DNA of 64,000 bases. It comes from Sphingopyxis sp. PET50. Lineage in GTDB: Bacteria > Pseudomonadota > Alphaproteobacteria > Sphingomonadales > Sphingomonadaceae. The translations under genes and the position numbers were made by a program. A model generated the notes under the pieces. That model did no database searches and had not been told where the DNA came from. It saw nothing but the letters and a program-made list of their open reading frames with translations. Shown one piece after another: positions 1-9,004 of the stretch (position 1 is its first letter; every line of letters starts with the position of its first letter). The stretch is taken from assembly GCF_025244705.1 (NCBI RefSeq), contig NZ_CP104207.1, forward strand, positions 2,976,001 through 3,040,000, read 5' to 3'.

Positions 1-602
1 GCGTCGATCACGACGAGCGGCAGGCGCGGATTGGCCGGCCCCTCGATTTTGGGCAGCGCGACCGCGGGTTTCGGTTTGCCGATCGGCACCGTGACGCTGT
101 AGCGTTTTTCGGGCGGCTTGGCGCGGAACTGCGCCGCAGCGGCTGAAGCTGGAGACGGGGGCCGCGCGAGGCGCGCTGGAATTCGTCGGCGGAGACCGGC
201 TGGAGCCGGAACGACAGGCTGCGCCCGTCGGCGGCGAAGCGTGCGTTCGACACGAGCGCCGAGCTGGTCGAGGTCGAGCACGACGCGCGCGGTATCGGGA
301 CCCTGCTGGCCCTGGCGAACGGTGCGGACGAGCCCCGAGCCCTGCGGCGAACGGCTAGGCCTGCGCGCCCGCGATGTCGAGCGCGATGCGGTCGGGACCG
401 GCAAGCAGCAGCGTCGAAGCGCCCGCGACCAAATCGTCGAAGCGGACCGTGACGTCGCCGCCCGAAATCTCGATCGCGCCGATATTGCCCGCCAGAACCG
501 CCGCAGCGTGGCGCTCAGCGACGACAGGAAGAGCGTGGCGAGAAGCATGATGCGGTTATGCCGCCGGGCGGGACGATTGGTCCAGTCTTTATCCGAAAAC
601 AT
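1..602 (-). CDS. N-acetylmuramoyl-L-alanine amidase, N-terminal part, frameshifted and cut by the window edge
   Basis: Periplasmic cell-wall amidase (AmiC type), inferred from the order of segments. It has a short basic N-terminus (MFSDKDWTNRPARRHNR) and a hydrophobic anchor, then an AMIN-like beta domain (GNIGAIEISGGDVTVRF; ARVVLDLD; ALVSNARFAADGRSLSF), a proline-rich linker, and at the edge the run LPLVVIDA, which in this family continues into the zinc-binding GHGG motif. The frame breaks at least four times. Two of the breaks sit on 7-mers at 258-264 and 354-360 that become in-frame if read as GCCGGC; the other two, near the anchor and in the linker, I could not resolve. The start at 602 is the first ATG in frame with the anchor. 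It is divergent from rne. The catalytic domain lies outside the window. Confidence 0.7.
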   Translation of the reverse strand, partial: MFSDKDWTNRPARRHNRIMLLATLFLSSLSATLRRFWRAISARSRFRAATSRSASTIWSRALRRCCLPVPTASRSTSRARRPSRSPQGSGLVRTVRQGQQGPDTARVVLDLDQLGARVERTLRRRRAQPVVPAPAGLRRRIPARLARPPSPASAAAAQFRAKPPEKRYSVTVPIGKPKPAVALPKIEGPANPRLPLVVID

Positions 603-1230
603 CCAAGGCCACCTGCGGGTCATCACGATGAACCGGTTATTAGGCATGGCGCGTCAAGCCGCCGTGAAAAGGGAGGGTTAACCGGCCATTCAGCATGACC
701 GGACGGACGGCACCCCTTGCCGCTGCGGCCTGGCCATCCCCATATTTTTCCGGTGCTTGCTGTTGCCGTTCGATGACGCCGATGCTAGCACCCCGAACGC
801 TGACGGTGTCATCGCCTGACCCGTCGGGCCTTATGCGGGGAATGCGCCCGGCCGGAACCCGATTTGACGGACCGGACGGCAGCTCTCCCCCGGTGCCCGG
901 CAATCCAGGCGTGGCGACCTGCCGTCGGCCCACCCCGGATGACGGGGCAGCGCAGGACGATCCCGAACCGGTCGAATCGCGCTAGCCGGTCATCCCGCTG
1001 AACAGGTTGATGCCGCATGAGGCTTGCCATGCCCTCTTCTCTCCGCGACGCAGGCGCCTTCGCGCCTGGCGCCGGCCGGACGGAAGACCGCATGCGCGTC
1101 CGGAACCGGACGCGGGCCGCATCAGGCAATAACGTCTTTTTCCGTATGAACCCTATCGACCGCAGCCGTTCCGCAAGGACGGCCGCGGCCTTTTTTGTTG
1201 GCGCGCCGCGGCGCGCCTGGAGTGATAATA
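603..1230. other. Long intergenic leader between amidase and rne
   Basis: About 630 bases without a convincing gene. The short frames here have no family signature. The right half is rich in perfect or near-perfect inverted repeats, including CGCGTCCGG / CCGGACGCG at 1095-1114 and the terminator-like and SD-proximal hairpins listed separately. The left half (700-980) shows nothing I recognise. It probably holds the divergent promoters and a long rne 5' untranslated region. Confidence 0.5.
1160..1217 (+). promoter_or_regulatory. Terminator-like hairpin plus second hairpin just upstream of rne
   Basis: Positions 1160-1188 fold as CCGC/GCGG and GCCGTTCC/GGACGGC around a GCAA tetraloop, followed by a six-T tract at 1191-1196: the form of an intrinsic terminator. 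Immediately after it, GGCGCGCC (1200-1207) pairs with its own copy at 1210-1217, ending two bases before the GGAG ribosome binding site (1219-1222) of rne. RNase E is known in other bacteria to autoregulate through its 5' untranslated region. The structures are visible; an attenuation role is inference. Confidence 0.55.
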
Positions 1231-3843
1231 ATGACCACGCGCATGTTGATCGACGCGCGGCACCGGGAAGAAACCCGTGTCGCCGTCACCCAGGGAAACC
1301 GCATCGAGGAGTTTGATTTCGAGTCCGCCGAGCACAAGCAGCTCAAGGGCAATATCTATCTGGCCAAGGTGACCCGAGTCGAACCGTCGCTGCAGGCGGC
1401 GTTCGTCGAATATGGCGGCAATCGCCACGGATTCCTCGCCTTCAGCGAAATCCATCCCGACTATTACCAGATTCCGAAGGAAGATCGCGAAGCCCTGCTC
1501 CGCGAAGAGGCCGAGCATGCCGCCGAGGCGGCGATGCGCGCCGAGGAGGATCTCGACGAGCTGGAAGGCGACATCGCCGAGGTCGAGCGTCCCGACGAGG
1601 ACGAGAACGGCGACGTCCCCGCCCCCGAAACCGTCGGCGAAGAGTCCGACGGCGATGAGGGCGATGAGGAAAACGGCGACGCCGAGGGCGAGAGCGAAGA
1701 AGGCTCCGAGGAAGGCGCTGAAGGGGGCAGGGACAATCGCGGCGATCGCAAGGGCCGCGGTCGCGGACGCGACGGACGCAAGGGCGGCCGCGGTCGCGGG
1801 CGCCGCCGCGACGAGGACGAGGACGGCGAAAGCCGCATGTCGCTGCGCCGCCGCTACAAGATCCAGGACGTCATCCGCCGCCGCCAAGTGATGCTGGTGC
1901 AGGTCGTCAAGGAGGAGCGCGGCAACAAGGGCGCCGCCCTCACCACCTATCTGTCGCTCGCCGGCCGCTATTGCGTGCTGATGCCGAACACGATGCACGG
2001 CGGCGGGATCAGCCGCAAGATTTCGAACGGCGCCGATCGCCGCAAGCTGAAGGCGATGATCGACGAGCTCAACCTGCCGCCGACGATGGGCTGCATCGTG
2101 CGCACCGCGGGGATGAGCCGCACCAAGGTCGAGATCAAGCGCGACTTCGACTATCTCGCGCGCGTCTGGGACGAGATTCGCGAAAAGACCTTGGGGTCGA
2201 GCGCCCCGGCGCTGATCCATTCGGACAGCGACCTCGTGAAGCGCGCGATCCGCGATATCTATCACAAGGATATCGAGGAAGTGATCGTCGAGGGCGAGGA
2301 AGGCTATAAGGCCGCCAAGCAATTCATGAAATTGCTGATGCCGAGCCACGCCAGGCGCGTCCAGCAATATGCCGATCCGGTCTCGCTCTATCAGCGCTAC
2401 GGGGTCGAGGACCAGCTTGCCGGCATGCTCAATCCGGTCGTGCAGCTGAAATCGGGCGGTTATCTGGTGATCAACCCGACCGAGGCTTTGGTGTCGATCG
2501 ACATCAACTCGGGCCGCTCGACGCGCGAGCATAATATCGAGCAGACCGCGCTCAACACCAACCTCGAAGCCGCGCACGAGATCGCGCGCCAGCTGCGCCT
2601 GCGCGACATGGCGGGGCTGATCGTGATCGACTTCATCGACATGGATCACGGCTCGAACGTCCGCAAGGTCGAGCGCGCGATGAAGGAGGCGCTGAAGAAC
2701 GACCGCGCGCGCATCCAGATCGGCCGCATCTCGGGCTTCGGCCTGATGGAGATGAGCCGCCAGCGCCTGCGCACCGGCGTGCTCGAAGCCTCGACGCGCC
2801 CCTGCCCGCATTGCGAAGGCACCGGCCTCGTCCGTACCGCATCGTCGGCGGGCCTCAGCGCGCTGCGCATGATCGAAGAGGAAGCCGCGCGCGGCAAGGG
2901 CAGCAAGATCATCCTGCGCGCCAGCCAGGAAGCGACCTTCTACCTCCTCAACGAAAAGCGCCGCGAACTGCGCGAGATCGAGGAACTCTACGGCGTTTCG
3001 GTCGAAATCCTGCCCGACGGCGAAACCGAAGGCGCGCGCATGGCGATCGACGTCGGCGGCCCGCCGCCGGTCGCCCGCCGCAGCTTCGCCCCGATCGCCC
3101 CGATCGAGGATGAGGACGAGGACGACTATATCGAGGAAGAGGAAGAAGAGGCCGAGGCCGAACCCGCCGAGCGCCCTGCGCGCCGCGAGCCCGAAGAGGG
3201 CGACGCCGACGCCGACGGCGAGGGCCGCAAGCGCCGCCGCCGCCGCCGTCGCGGCCGCCGCGGCCGCCGCGACGAGGAAGGCGGCGAAGGTGCCGAAGCC
3301 GTCGAGGGCGATGAAGCCGAGGGTGACGAAGCGGGCGAGGAGGTGACCGAAACGGTCGCCGAGGAAACCCCGGCCGAAGCCGAAGCGGAGACCAAGCCCA
3401 AGCGCCGCCGCGGCGGTCGTGGCCGCAAGGCCAAGGACGAGGGCGCCGAGGCCGAGACGGTCGAGGCCGAAGCGCCCGCGGCGGTCGAACCCGCCCCCGA
3501 GCCGGTCGCCGAGGAAGCGCCCGCCGCCGAGGAAAAGCCGAAGCGCAAGCCGCGCCGCACCAAGGCGCAGATCGCCGCCGAGGAGGCCGCCGCTGCGGCC
3601 GCCGCCGAAGCCGCGGCTGCCGAGGTACCGGTCGAAGCCGAGGCCGAACCCGCGGCCGAGGCCGAGCCCGCGCCCCGGAAGCGTGCGCCGCGCAAGACCA
3701 AGGCCGCAGCCGCCGTGGCGGCTGTGGAAGAGGCCGCGACGGAAGCCGCGGCACCCGAGGTCGAATCCGTGACCGCGGGCGGCGAAGATGCGCCGGAAGG
3801 CGAACCGCGCCGCGGCTGGTGGCAGCGCACCTTCGGCAACTGA
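1231..3843 (+). CDS. rne: Ribonuclease E
   Basis: Endoribonuclease of the RNase E/G family, the core of the RNA degradosome at the inner membrane face. The 870-residue protein starts MTTRMLIDARHREETRVAV, with GGAG 8 bases upstream of this ATG. The S1 domain is split by a long acidic then Arg/Gly-rich insertion (about residues 110-205), as is usual in alphaproteobacteria. The DNase I-like catalytic domain shows DINSGRST and IDFIDMDHGSN with the acidic metal ligands, and the Zn-link is C525-P-H-C528. The C-terminal third alternates Glu/Ala and Arg/Lys blocks (disordered scaffold and RNA-binding arms) and ends in RRGWWQRTFGN. The family assignment is secure. Confidence 0.97.
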   Translation: MTTRMLIDARHREETRVAVTQGNRIEEFDFESAEHKQLKGNIYLAKVTRVEPSLQAAFVEYGGNRHGFLAFSEIHPDYYQIPKEDREALLREEAEHAAEAAMRAEEDLDELEGDIAEVERPDEDENGDVPAPETVGEESDGDEGDEENGDAEGESEEGSEEGAEGGRDNRGDRKGRGRGRDGRKGGRGRGRRRDEDEDGESRMSLRRRYKIQDVIRRRQVMLVQVVKEERGNKGAALTTYLSLAGRYCVLMPNTMHGGGISRKISNGADRRKLKAMIDELNLPPTMGCIVRTAGMSRTKVEIKRDFDYLARVWDEIREKTLGSSAPALIHSDSDLVKRAIRDIYHKDIEEVIVEGEEGYKAAKQFMKLLMPSHARRVQQYADPVSLYQRYGVEDQLAGMLNPVVQLKSGGYLVINPTEALVSIDINSGRSTREHNIEQTALNTNLEAAHEIARQLRLRDMAGLIVIDFIDMDHGSNVRKVERAMKEALKNDRARIQIGRISGFGLMEMSRQRLRTGVLEASTRPCPHCEGTGLVRTASSAGLSALRMIEEEAARGKGSKIILRASQEATFYLLNEKRRELREIEELYGVSVEILPDGETEGARMAIDVGGPPPVARRSFAPIAPIEDEDEDDYIEEEEEEAEAEPAERPARREPEEGDADADGEGRKRRRRRRRGRRGRRDEEGGEGAEAVEGDEAEGDEAGEEVTETVAEETPAEAEAETKPKRRRGGRGRKAKDEGAEAETVEAEAPAAVEPAPEPVAEEAPAAEEKPKRKPRRTKAQIAAEEAAAAAAAEAAAAEVPVEAEAEPAAEAEPAPRKRAPRKTKAAAAVAAVEEAATEAAAPEVESVTAGGEDAPEGEPRRGWWQRTFGN

Positions 3844-3913
3844 TGCATTCGATCGCATCGCGGCGATCGCGGCCTTGCCACCGGGCGTCCTGACCTCCAC
3901 AAGGCCAACATGG

Positions 3914-3929
3914 CTTCAGTTGAGGTTCA
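3914..3929 (+). promoter_or_regulatory. OmpR-type direct repeat upstream of the M48 protease
   Basis: CTTCA at 3914-3918 and GTTCA at 3925-3929 are 11 bases apart, one helical turn, in the same orientation. The same arrangement precedes the glycine-zipper gene (30551/30562) and lolA (60124/60135), all envelope genes. Direct repeats of this spacing are typical of OmpR-family response regulators; the regulator here is not known. Confidence 0.4.
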
Positions 3930-3954
3930 GGCGCTCGGCGCAAGGACGCATCCG

Positions 3955-5359
3955 ATGAATTTATCCGCTTCGCAGCGCGTCTTCAGCGCCGGTCCGTGGC
4001 GTCCGCTGGTCCGGATGCTGCTGACCTTCGTCGTCCTGCTCGCCGTCGCGGTGCGGCCGGTGGCGGCGCAGTCGATCCTGCGCGACGCCGAGACCGAGGC
4101 GCTGTTCCAAGACATGATGGACCCGCTGCTCGTCGCGGCGGGGCTGCAGCCCGGGCAGGTGCGCGTGCATCTGCTCGGCGACCGCAGCATCAACGCCTTT
4201 GTCGCGGGCAGCCAGGATATTTACGTCTTCAGCGGGCTGATCGAAGCCGCCGACAGCGCCGAAGAGGTGCAGGGCGTGCTCGCGCACGAGCTCGGCCATG
4301 TCATGGGCGGCCATGCGATCCGCGTGAACGAGGGCGCCAAGGCGGCGACCGGCATCTCGCTGCTCAGCCTGCTGCTCGGCGCCGCGGCGATCGCCGCGGG
4401 CGGCGGCGAGGCGGGCATGGGGATCATGATGGCGGGGCAGCAGGCCGCGCTCGGCAAGTTCCTGGCTTTCAGCCGCGTCCAGGAATCGACCGCCGATGCC
4501 GCGGGCGCGCAATATCTGTCGAAGGCGGGGATCAGCGGGCGCGGCAGCCTGGCCTTTTTCAAGAAGCTGCAGAATCTGGAATTCCGGTACGGGATCAAGC
4601 AGGACGACGATCAGGCCTATGGCCGCACCCACCCGATGTCGGGCGACCGCATCCAGGCGCTGCGCGAGGTCTATGTCGTCGATCCGGCGTGGGACAAGCC
4701 CGCCGATGCCGCGATCGAGGCGCGGTTCCAGCGGATCAAGGCCAAGCTGTCGGGCTATATCGCCGATCCCGAACGGACGCTGCGCAAATATCCCGAAAGC
4801 GACAAGAGCGTGCCGAGCGCGCTATGCGCGCGCCTATGCTTGGCACAAGAGCGCCTATCCGCAAAAGGCGCTGGCCGAAGTCGAAGGCCTGCTCGCGACC
4901 GATCCGACCGACCCCTATTTCCTCGAGCTCGAAGGCCAGGTGCTGCTCGAATCGGGGCGGCCCAAGGAGGCGATCCCGGCCTTGCGCAAGGCTGTCGCGG
5001 GATCGCGGTCGCAGCCGCTGATCGCCGCCACGCTGGGCCATGCGCTGATCGCGACCGAGGACCCGGCCAACTATCCCGAGGCCGAAGAGGTGCTGAAGAC
5101 CGCCGTCGCGCTCGATAACGAGAATCCCTTTGCCTGGTACCAGCTCGGCATTGTCTATGCGAACAAGGGCGATCAGGCGCGCGCCGCGCTCGCTTCGGCC
5201 GAGCGCTACAGCCTCGAGGGCGGACAGGCGGAGCTCGCGCTGCGCAACGCCGACATGGCGATGCTGGGCCTGCCCGAAGGGTCGCCCGACTGGATTCGTG
5301 CACAGGATATTTCGCTGGTGGCGCGCGCCGAGGTGGAACGGACGCGAAAACGGCGCTAG
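3955..5359 (+). CDS. M48 metalloprotease with TPR tail (BepA-like), frameshifted
   Basis: Periplasmic zinc metalloprotease of the BepA/YfgC type, which in related bacteria assists or degrades stalled outer-membrane proteins. The hydrophobic signal segment (MLLTFVVLLAVAVRPVAAQ) is followed by the M48 domain with HELGH at residues 111-115 and the third ligand in the QESTADAAG segment (E177). A C-terminal TPR region runs through KALAEVEGLLATDPTDPYFLELEGQ. The frame shifts once at 4812-4818 (GCCGAGC; reading GCCGGC restores a continuous protein). I chose the ATG at 3955 because AAGGA precedes it by about ten bases and a regulatory repeat lies over the alternative start at 3910. Confidence 0.9.
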
Positions 5360-5415
5360 ATTCGGCTGACGAATTCGGGAAATGCGTCGCCCCGCGCGGC
5401 GCATAAGGGCAACAA

Positions 5416-7044
5416 GTGACTGACAGAAAAGACGATTATTACCAGCCGTGGCTGCGCGATCCGGCACCGGCAGCGACGCCGCCGGCCGCGGCGCCCCACG
5501 ATGCAGGGGCTGACGGCGGCCTCGCCAAGCCGCGCGAGGCGCCGCCGGTCGGGCTCGACGTATCGCGCTATCCCGCCGAGGAACAGACGCCCAAGGCGCC
5601 GGTGGTAGACCGCGACCGGCTGAAGGCCGGGGCGAGCGGGCTGTGGCGCGCGATCCGCGGCGGCGGCAGCGCCTTCGCCGACTGGACGATCCGCGTCGGC
5701 GAGGCCGCCGACATCCCGGCGCGCGTCGAGGCGATGGAAATCCCGCGCCGGTCGCGCGAACTCGCCGCGAAGACCGCCGCGACCACGGCGCGCGCCGCCA
5801 GGGCGGTCGGACGCGGCACCGCGCGCGGCAGCGCCGCGGCGGCGGCGGCCAGCGCCCAAGCGTGGGAAAAGATGGCGCTGGGCGAAAAGGTCGGCAAATT
5901 GTCGAGCGAGGCGCAGCGCGGGCTGGGCGGCGTCGCGGGCAAGGCCGGCGAGGCGCTGGGCCAGGCCGCCAGGGCCGGCAAGGACAGTCTGGGCGAGGCG
6001 GCGACCAAGCTGCGTCCCGCGCCGCGCAACGAACCCGGGCCGCCGCCGTCGGGGCTCGAACAATTGCTCGCGCGCGAGGCGCAGGAGGAAGCGGCCGCCC
6101 CCGCCGCGACGGCCAGGCCCGCGGCGCCCGACCTGCCGCTGTTCGCCGGCGAGCCGGAAATCGAGCTTGCCGCACCCAAAGCCGCGCCATCCCGGACGGC
6201 CAAGGCCGCGGCGGCGGTCCCGCCGCCCTCGGTCTCGGCGCCGGCACCCGACGAGCGCGCACCGTATCGCCCTGCCCCGCCGCCGCGCGGCGGAGGGGGC
6301 CACGGGACCGGTGGCCATGCCCTGCCCGCTCCCGCCTGGGCATTAGCGCTCGGCGCCATCCTGTTGCTTGGCGCGGCCTTCTGGCTTGGCGGCCGCTTCG
6401 CCGGCGGGCTGAGCAAGAGCGAGGTCGAGACCGTGGTCGCCGATTATATCAAGGCGAACCCCCAGATCATCCCCGAAGCCTTCGACGCGCAGCGCGACCG
6501 CGAAATGGCGAAGGCGATCGCCGCGATCCGGCCCGCGCTCGAAAAGCCCTATGCCGGCGCCTGGGCGGGCAATGCCGACGGCGACGTGACGCTGACGGTC
6601 TTCACCGATTATGCCTGCGGCTTCTGCCGTGCCAGCCTGCCCGATCTCGACCGGCTGATCCGCAGCGACCGGCGGCTGAAGGTCGTGTTCCGCGAGCTGC
6701 CGATCATCGCGCCGCAGAGCCGCGATGCGGCGATCATGGCGCTCGCCGCGGCGCGGCAGGGCAAATATGACGCTTTCCATCACGCGATGTTCGCGGCACC
6801 CTCGCTGGACGCTGCCGGCATCGCCGCCGCCGCTGAAAAAGCCGGGGTCGTCACCGACGGCAGCGCCGACGCGACCGCGAACGAAGCGCTGTTCCAGCGC
6901 GAGATCGACAGCAACCTCGCGATCGCGCGCCAGTTGCAGCTCAATGCCACCCCGACCTGGGTCGTCGGCGACCAGCTGCTGCAGGGGCAGATCGGCTATG
7001 ACATGCTGAAACAGGCGGTCGCACGGGCGCGGGCGAAGGGCTGA
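5416..7044 (+). CDS. DsbA-family thiol:disulfide oxidoreductase with long cytoplasmic N-terminus
   Basis: The 542-residue protein begins with GTG. Residues 1-300 are Ala/Pro-rich low-complexity sequence with charged helices. One membrane segment (about 305-325, WALALGAILLLGAAFWLGG) precedes a periplasmic DsbA-like thioredoxin domain with the redox pair C401-G-F-C404 in VFTDYACGFCRASLPDLDRL and the cis-Pro loop NATPTWVVG. This topology resembles membrane-anchored BdbD/DsbA-like proteins. Neither the role of the N-terminal half nor the substrates can be read from the sequence. It lies five bases upstream of the TPR-sulfotransferase gene and may be co-transcribed with it. Confidence 0.85.
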   Translation: MTDRKDDYYQPWLRDPAPAATPPAAAPHDAGADGGLAKPREAPPVGLDVSRYPAEEQTPKAPVVDRDRLKAGASGLWRAIRGGGSAFADWTIRVGEAADIPARVEAMEIPRRSRELAAKTAATTARAARAVGRGTARGSAAAAAASAQAWEKMALGEKVGKLSSEAQRGLGGVAGKAGEALGQAARAGKDSLGEAATKLRPAPRNEPGPPPSGLEQLLAREAQEEAAAPAATARPAAPDLPLFAGEPEIELAAPKAAPSRTAKAAAAVPPPSVSAPAPDERAPYRPAPPPRGGGGHGTGGHALPAPAWALALGAILLLGAAFWLGGRFAGGLSKSEVETVVADYIKANPQIIPEAFDAQRDREMAKAIAAIRPALEKPYAGAWAGNADGDVTLTVFTDYACGFCRASLPDLDRLIRSDRRLKVVFRELPIIAPQSRDAAIMALAAARQGKYDAFHHAMFAAPSLDAAGIAAAAEKAGVVTDGSADATANEALFQREIDSNLAIARQLQLNATPTWVVGDQLLQGQIGYDMLKQAVARARAKG

Positions 7045-7049
7045 CGCTT

Positions 7050-8865
7050 TTGGCGACGGTCACGCACGACGACGCGCTCGCCAACGCCCGCCGCCTGCTG
7101 AACGGCCAGCCCGCCGCCGCGCTCGAACAGGCGCGCGCGATCCTCGACGCGGTGCGCGGCATCCGCCGAAGCGCACCGGATCGCGGCGCAGGCGCTGCGC
7201 GCCATGGGACGCGAGGCGGAAGCGCAGGCGGCGTCGCTCGCTGCGGTATCGGCGGCGATCCACGACCCCGAAATGGTCGAGGCGGCGCTCGCCCTCGCCG
7301 AGAACCGCCTGCCCGACGCCGAAAGCGCGCTGCGGGCGCGGCTGAAGGCCGACGCGACCGACGTCGCGGCGATTCGCATGCTGGCCGAAGTCGCGGGGCG
7401 CATCGGCCGCTATGGCGACGCCGAAAAGCTGCTGACCCGCGCGCTCGAACTCGCGCCCGCCTTCGGCGCCGCGCGCGCCAATCTGGCGACGGTCCAGTAC
7501 AAGCAGAACCGCTTCGCCGACGCGGCCCGGACGCTCGATGCGGTGCTGGGCGAGGACCCGGACAATCCGGCGCACGCCAATCTGAAGGCGGCCGCGCTCG
7601 GGCGGATCGGCGGCTATGACGAGGCGCTGGCGCTGTACGAGGAACTGGTGGGCCGCTTTCCGGGGCACGCACGGCAGTGGATGAGCTATGGCCACCTGCT
7701 GAAGACGGTGGGGCGGCAGGAGGAGAGTATCGCGGCCTATCGCCGCGGCCTGTCGAACGAGCCCGGTCTCGGCGAAATCTGGTGGAGCCTCGCCAACCTC
7801 AAGACCATCCGCTTCGGTGCCGACGACCGCATGGCGATGGAGGATGCCCTCGCCGCGATCGAAGGCGGCGCGGAAAAGCGCGACGACGACCGGCTGCACC
7901 TGCATTTCGCGCTCGGCAAGGCTTATGACGACGCCGGCGAGGCGGAGCCCGCCTTTCGCCACTATGCCAGCGGCAACGCCATCCGCGCGCGCCAGCTCGG
8001 CCATGCGGCGGCCGACACGACGGCGCTCGTCGATGCGACGATTGCGGCATGCACGCCCGAATTCTTCGCCGGCCGCGCCGGCAGCGGCGACCCCAGCCCC
8101 GATCCGGTCTTCATCCTCGGCATGCCGCGCGCCGGATCGACGCTGGTCGAACAGATATTGGCGAGCCATTCGGCGATCGAGGGGACGATGGAGCTGCCCG
8201 ATATCCCGGCGCTCGCGCTCGGCTTCGGACGCGCGGCGAAGGGCGAAGGGCGGCGCTGGATCGACGCGCTCGCCGAGGCGCCCGCGGAGAAACTCGCCGA
8301 ACTCGGTGCGAAATATCTCGCCGACACGGCGGTGCAGCGCAAGACGGACAAGCCCTTCTATATCGACAAGCTGCCGAACAACTGGCTCTATGTTCCGCTG
8401 ATCCGGCTGATCCTGCCGAACGCGAAGATCATCGACGCGCGGCGGCATCCGCTCGACTGCTGCTGGTCCAATTTCCGCCAGCATTATGCCAAGGGCCAGG
8501 CGTTCAGCTACGACCTTGCCGGCATGGGCGCCTATTACCGCGATTATGTGCGGCTGATGGCGCATATCGATGCGGTGCAGCCGGGCGCGGTGCACCGGGT
8601 GATCCACGAGGCGCTGCTCGACGACCCCGAGACCGAGGTGCGCGCGCTGCTGCGCTTCCTGGGCCAGCCGTTCGAGGACGGATGCATGGCTTTTCACGCC
8701 AACGCCCGCGCGGTGCGCACCGCGTCGAGCGAACAGGTGCGCCGCCCGATCAACCGCGACGGTGTCGATCAGTGGCGGCCCTATGACGCGTGGCTCGGCC
8801 CGCTCCGCCAGGCGCTGGGGCCCGTGCTGGCCGCCTATCCGGGCGTTCCGGCCGGTTTCGAATAA
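7050..8865 (+). CDS. TPR-sulfotransferase family protein, frameshifted
   Basis: N-terminal tetratricopeptide repeats (about residues 5-300, e.g. AEKLLTRALELAPAFGAARANLA) are fused to a sulfotransferase domain with the PAPS-binding loop FILGMPRAGSTLVEQIL and the later IIDARRHPLDCCWSNF segment. Such TPR-sulfotransferases are common in sphingomonads next to TonB receptors, as here, but their acceptor substrate is unknown. The start is TTG at 7050, six bases after the previous stop. One frame break at 7154-7160 (GCGCGGC) is repaired by GCCGGC, giving ARAILDAVPASAEAHRIAAQ. Confidence 0.85.
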
Positions 8866-9004
8866 GGCCCACGCGACAAAACGTTGCCTTTGAGCAACAG
8901 CGGGGGACATTTTCGTGCCTCGGCCCCGTCCCGCCGTCAACAATGCTTGCGCTTATGCTGCGCCGCGTCATTCTCGGTCACAGAGCTGTCACAAGGGGGG
9001 TCTC

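Noticed and set aside
1-602. Amidase and the other frameshifted genes as true pseudogenes
   Set aside because: The same lesion type strikes ftsK, the thioredoxin-TPR gene and other core genes at the same hexamer; each repaired product is full length with intact motifs.
1153-3900. 915-residue open frame antisense to rne
   Set aside because: It is the complement of the low-complexity, GC-rich rne gene; the Ala/Gly/Leu/Phe-rich translation has no domain and rne itself is certain.
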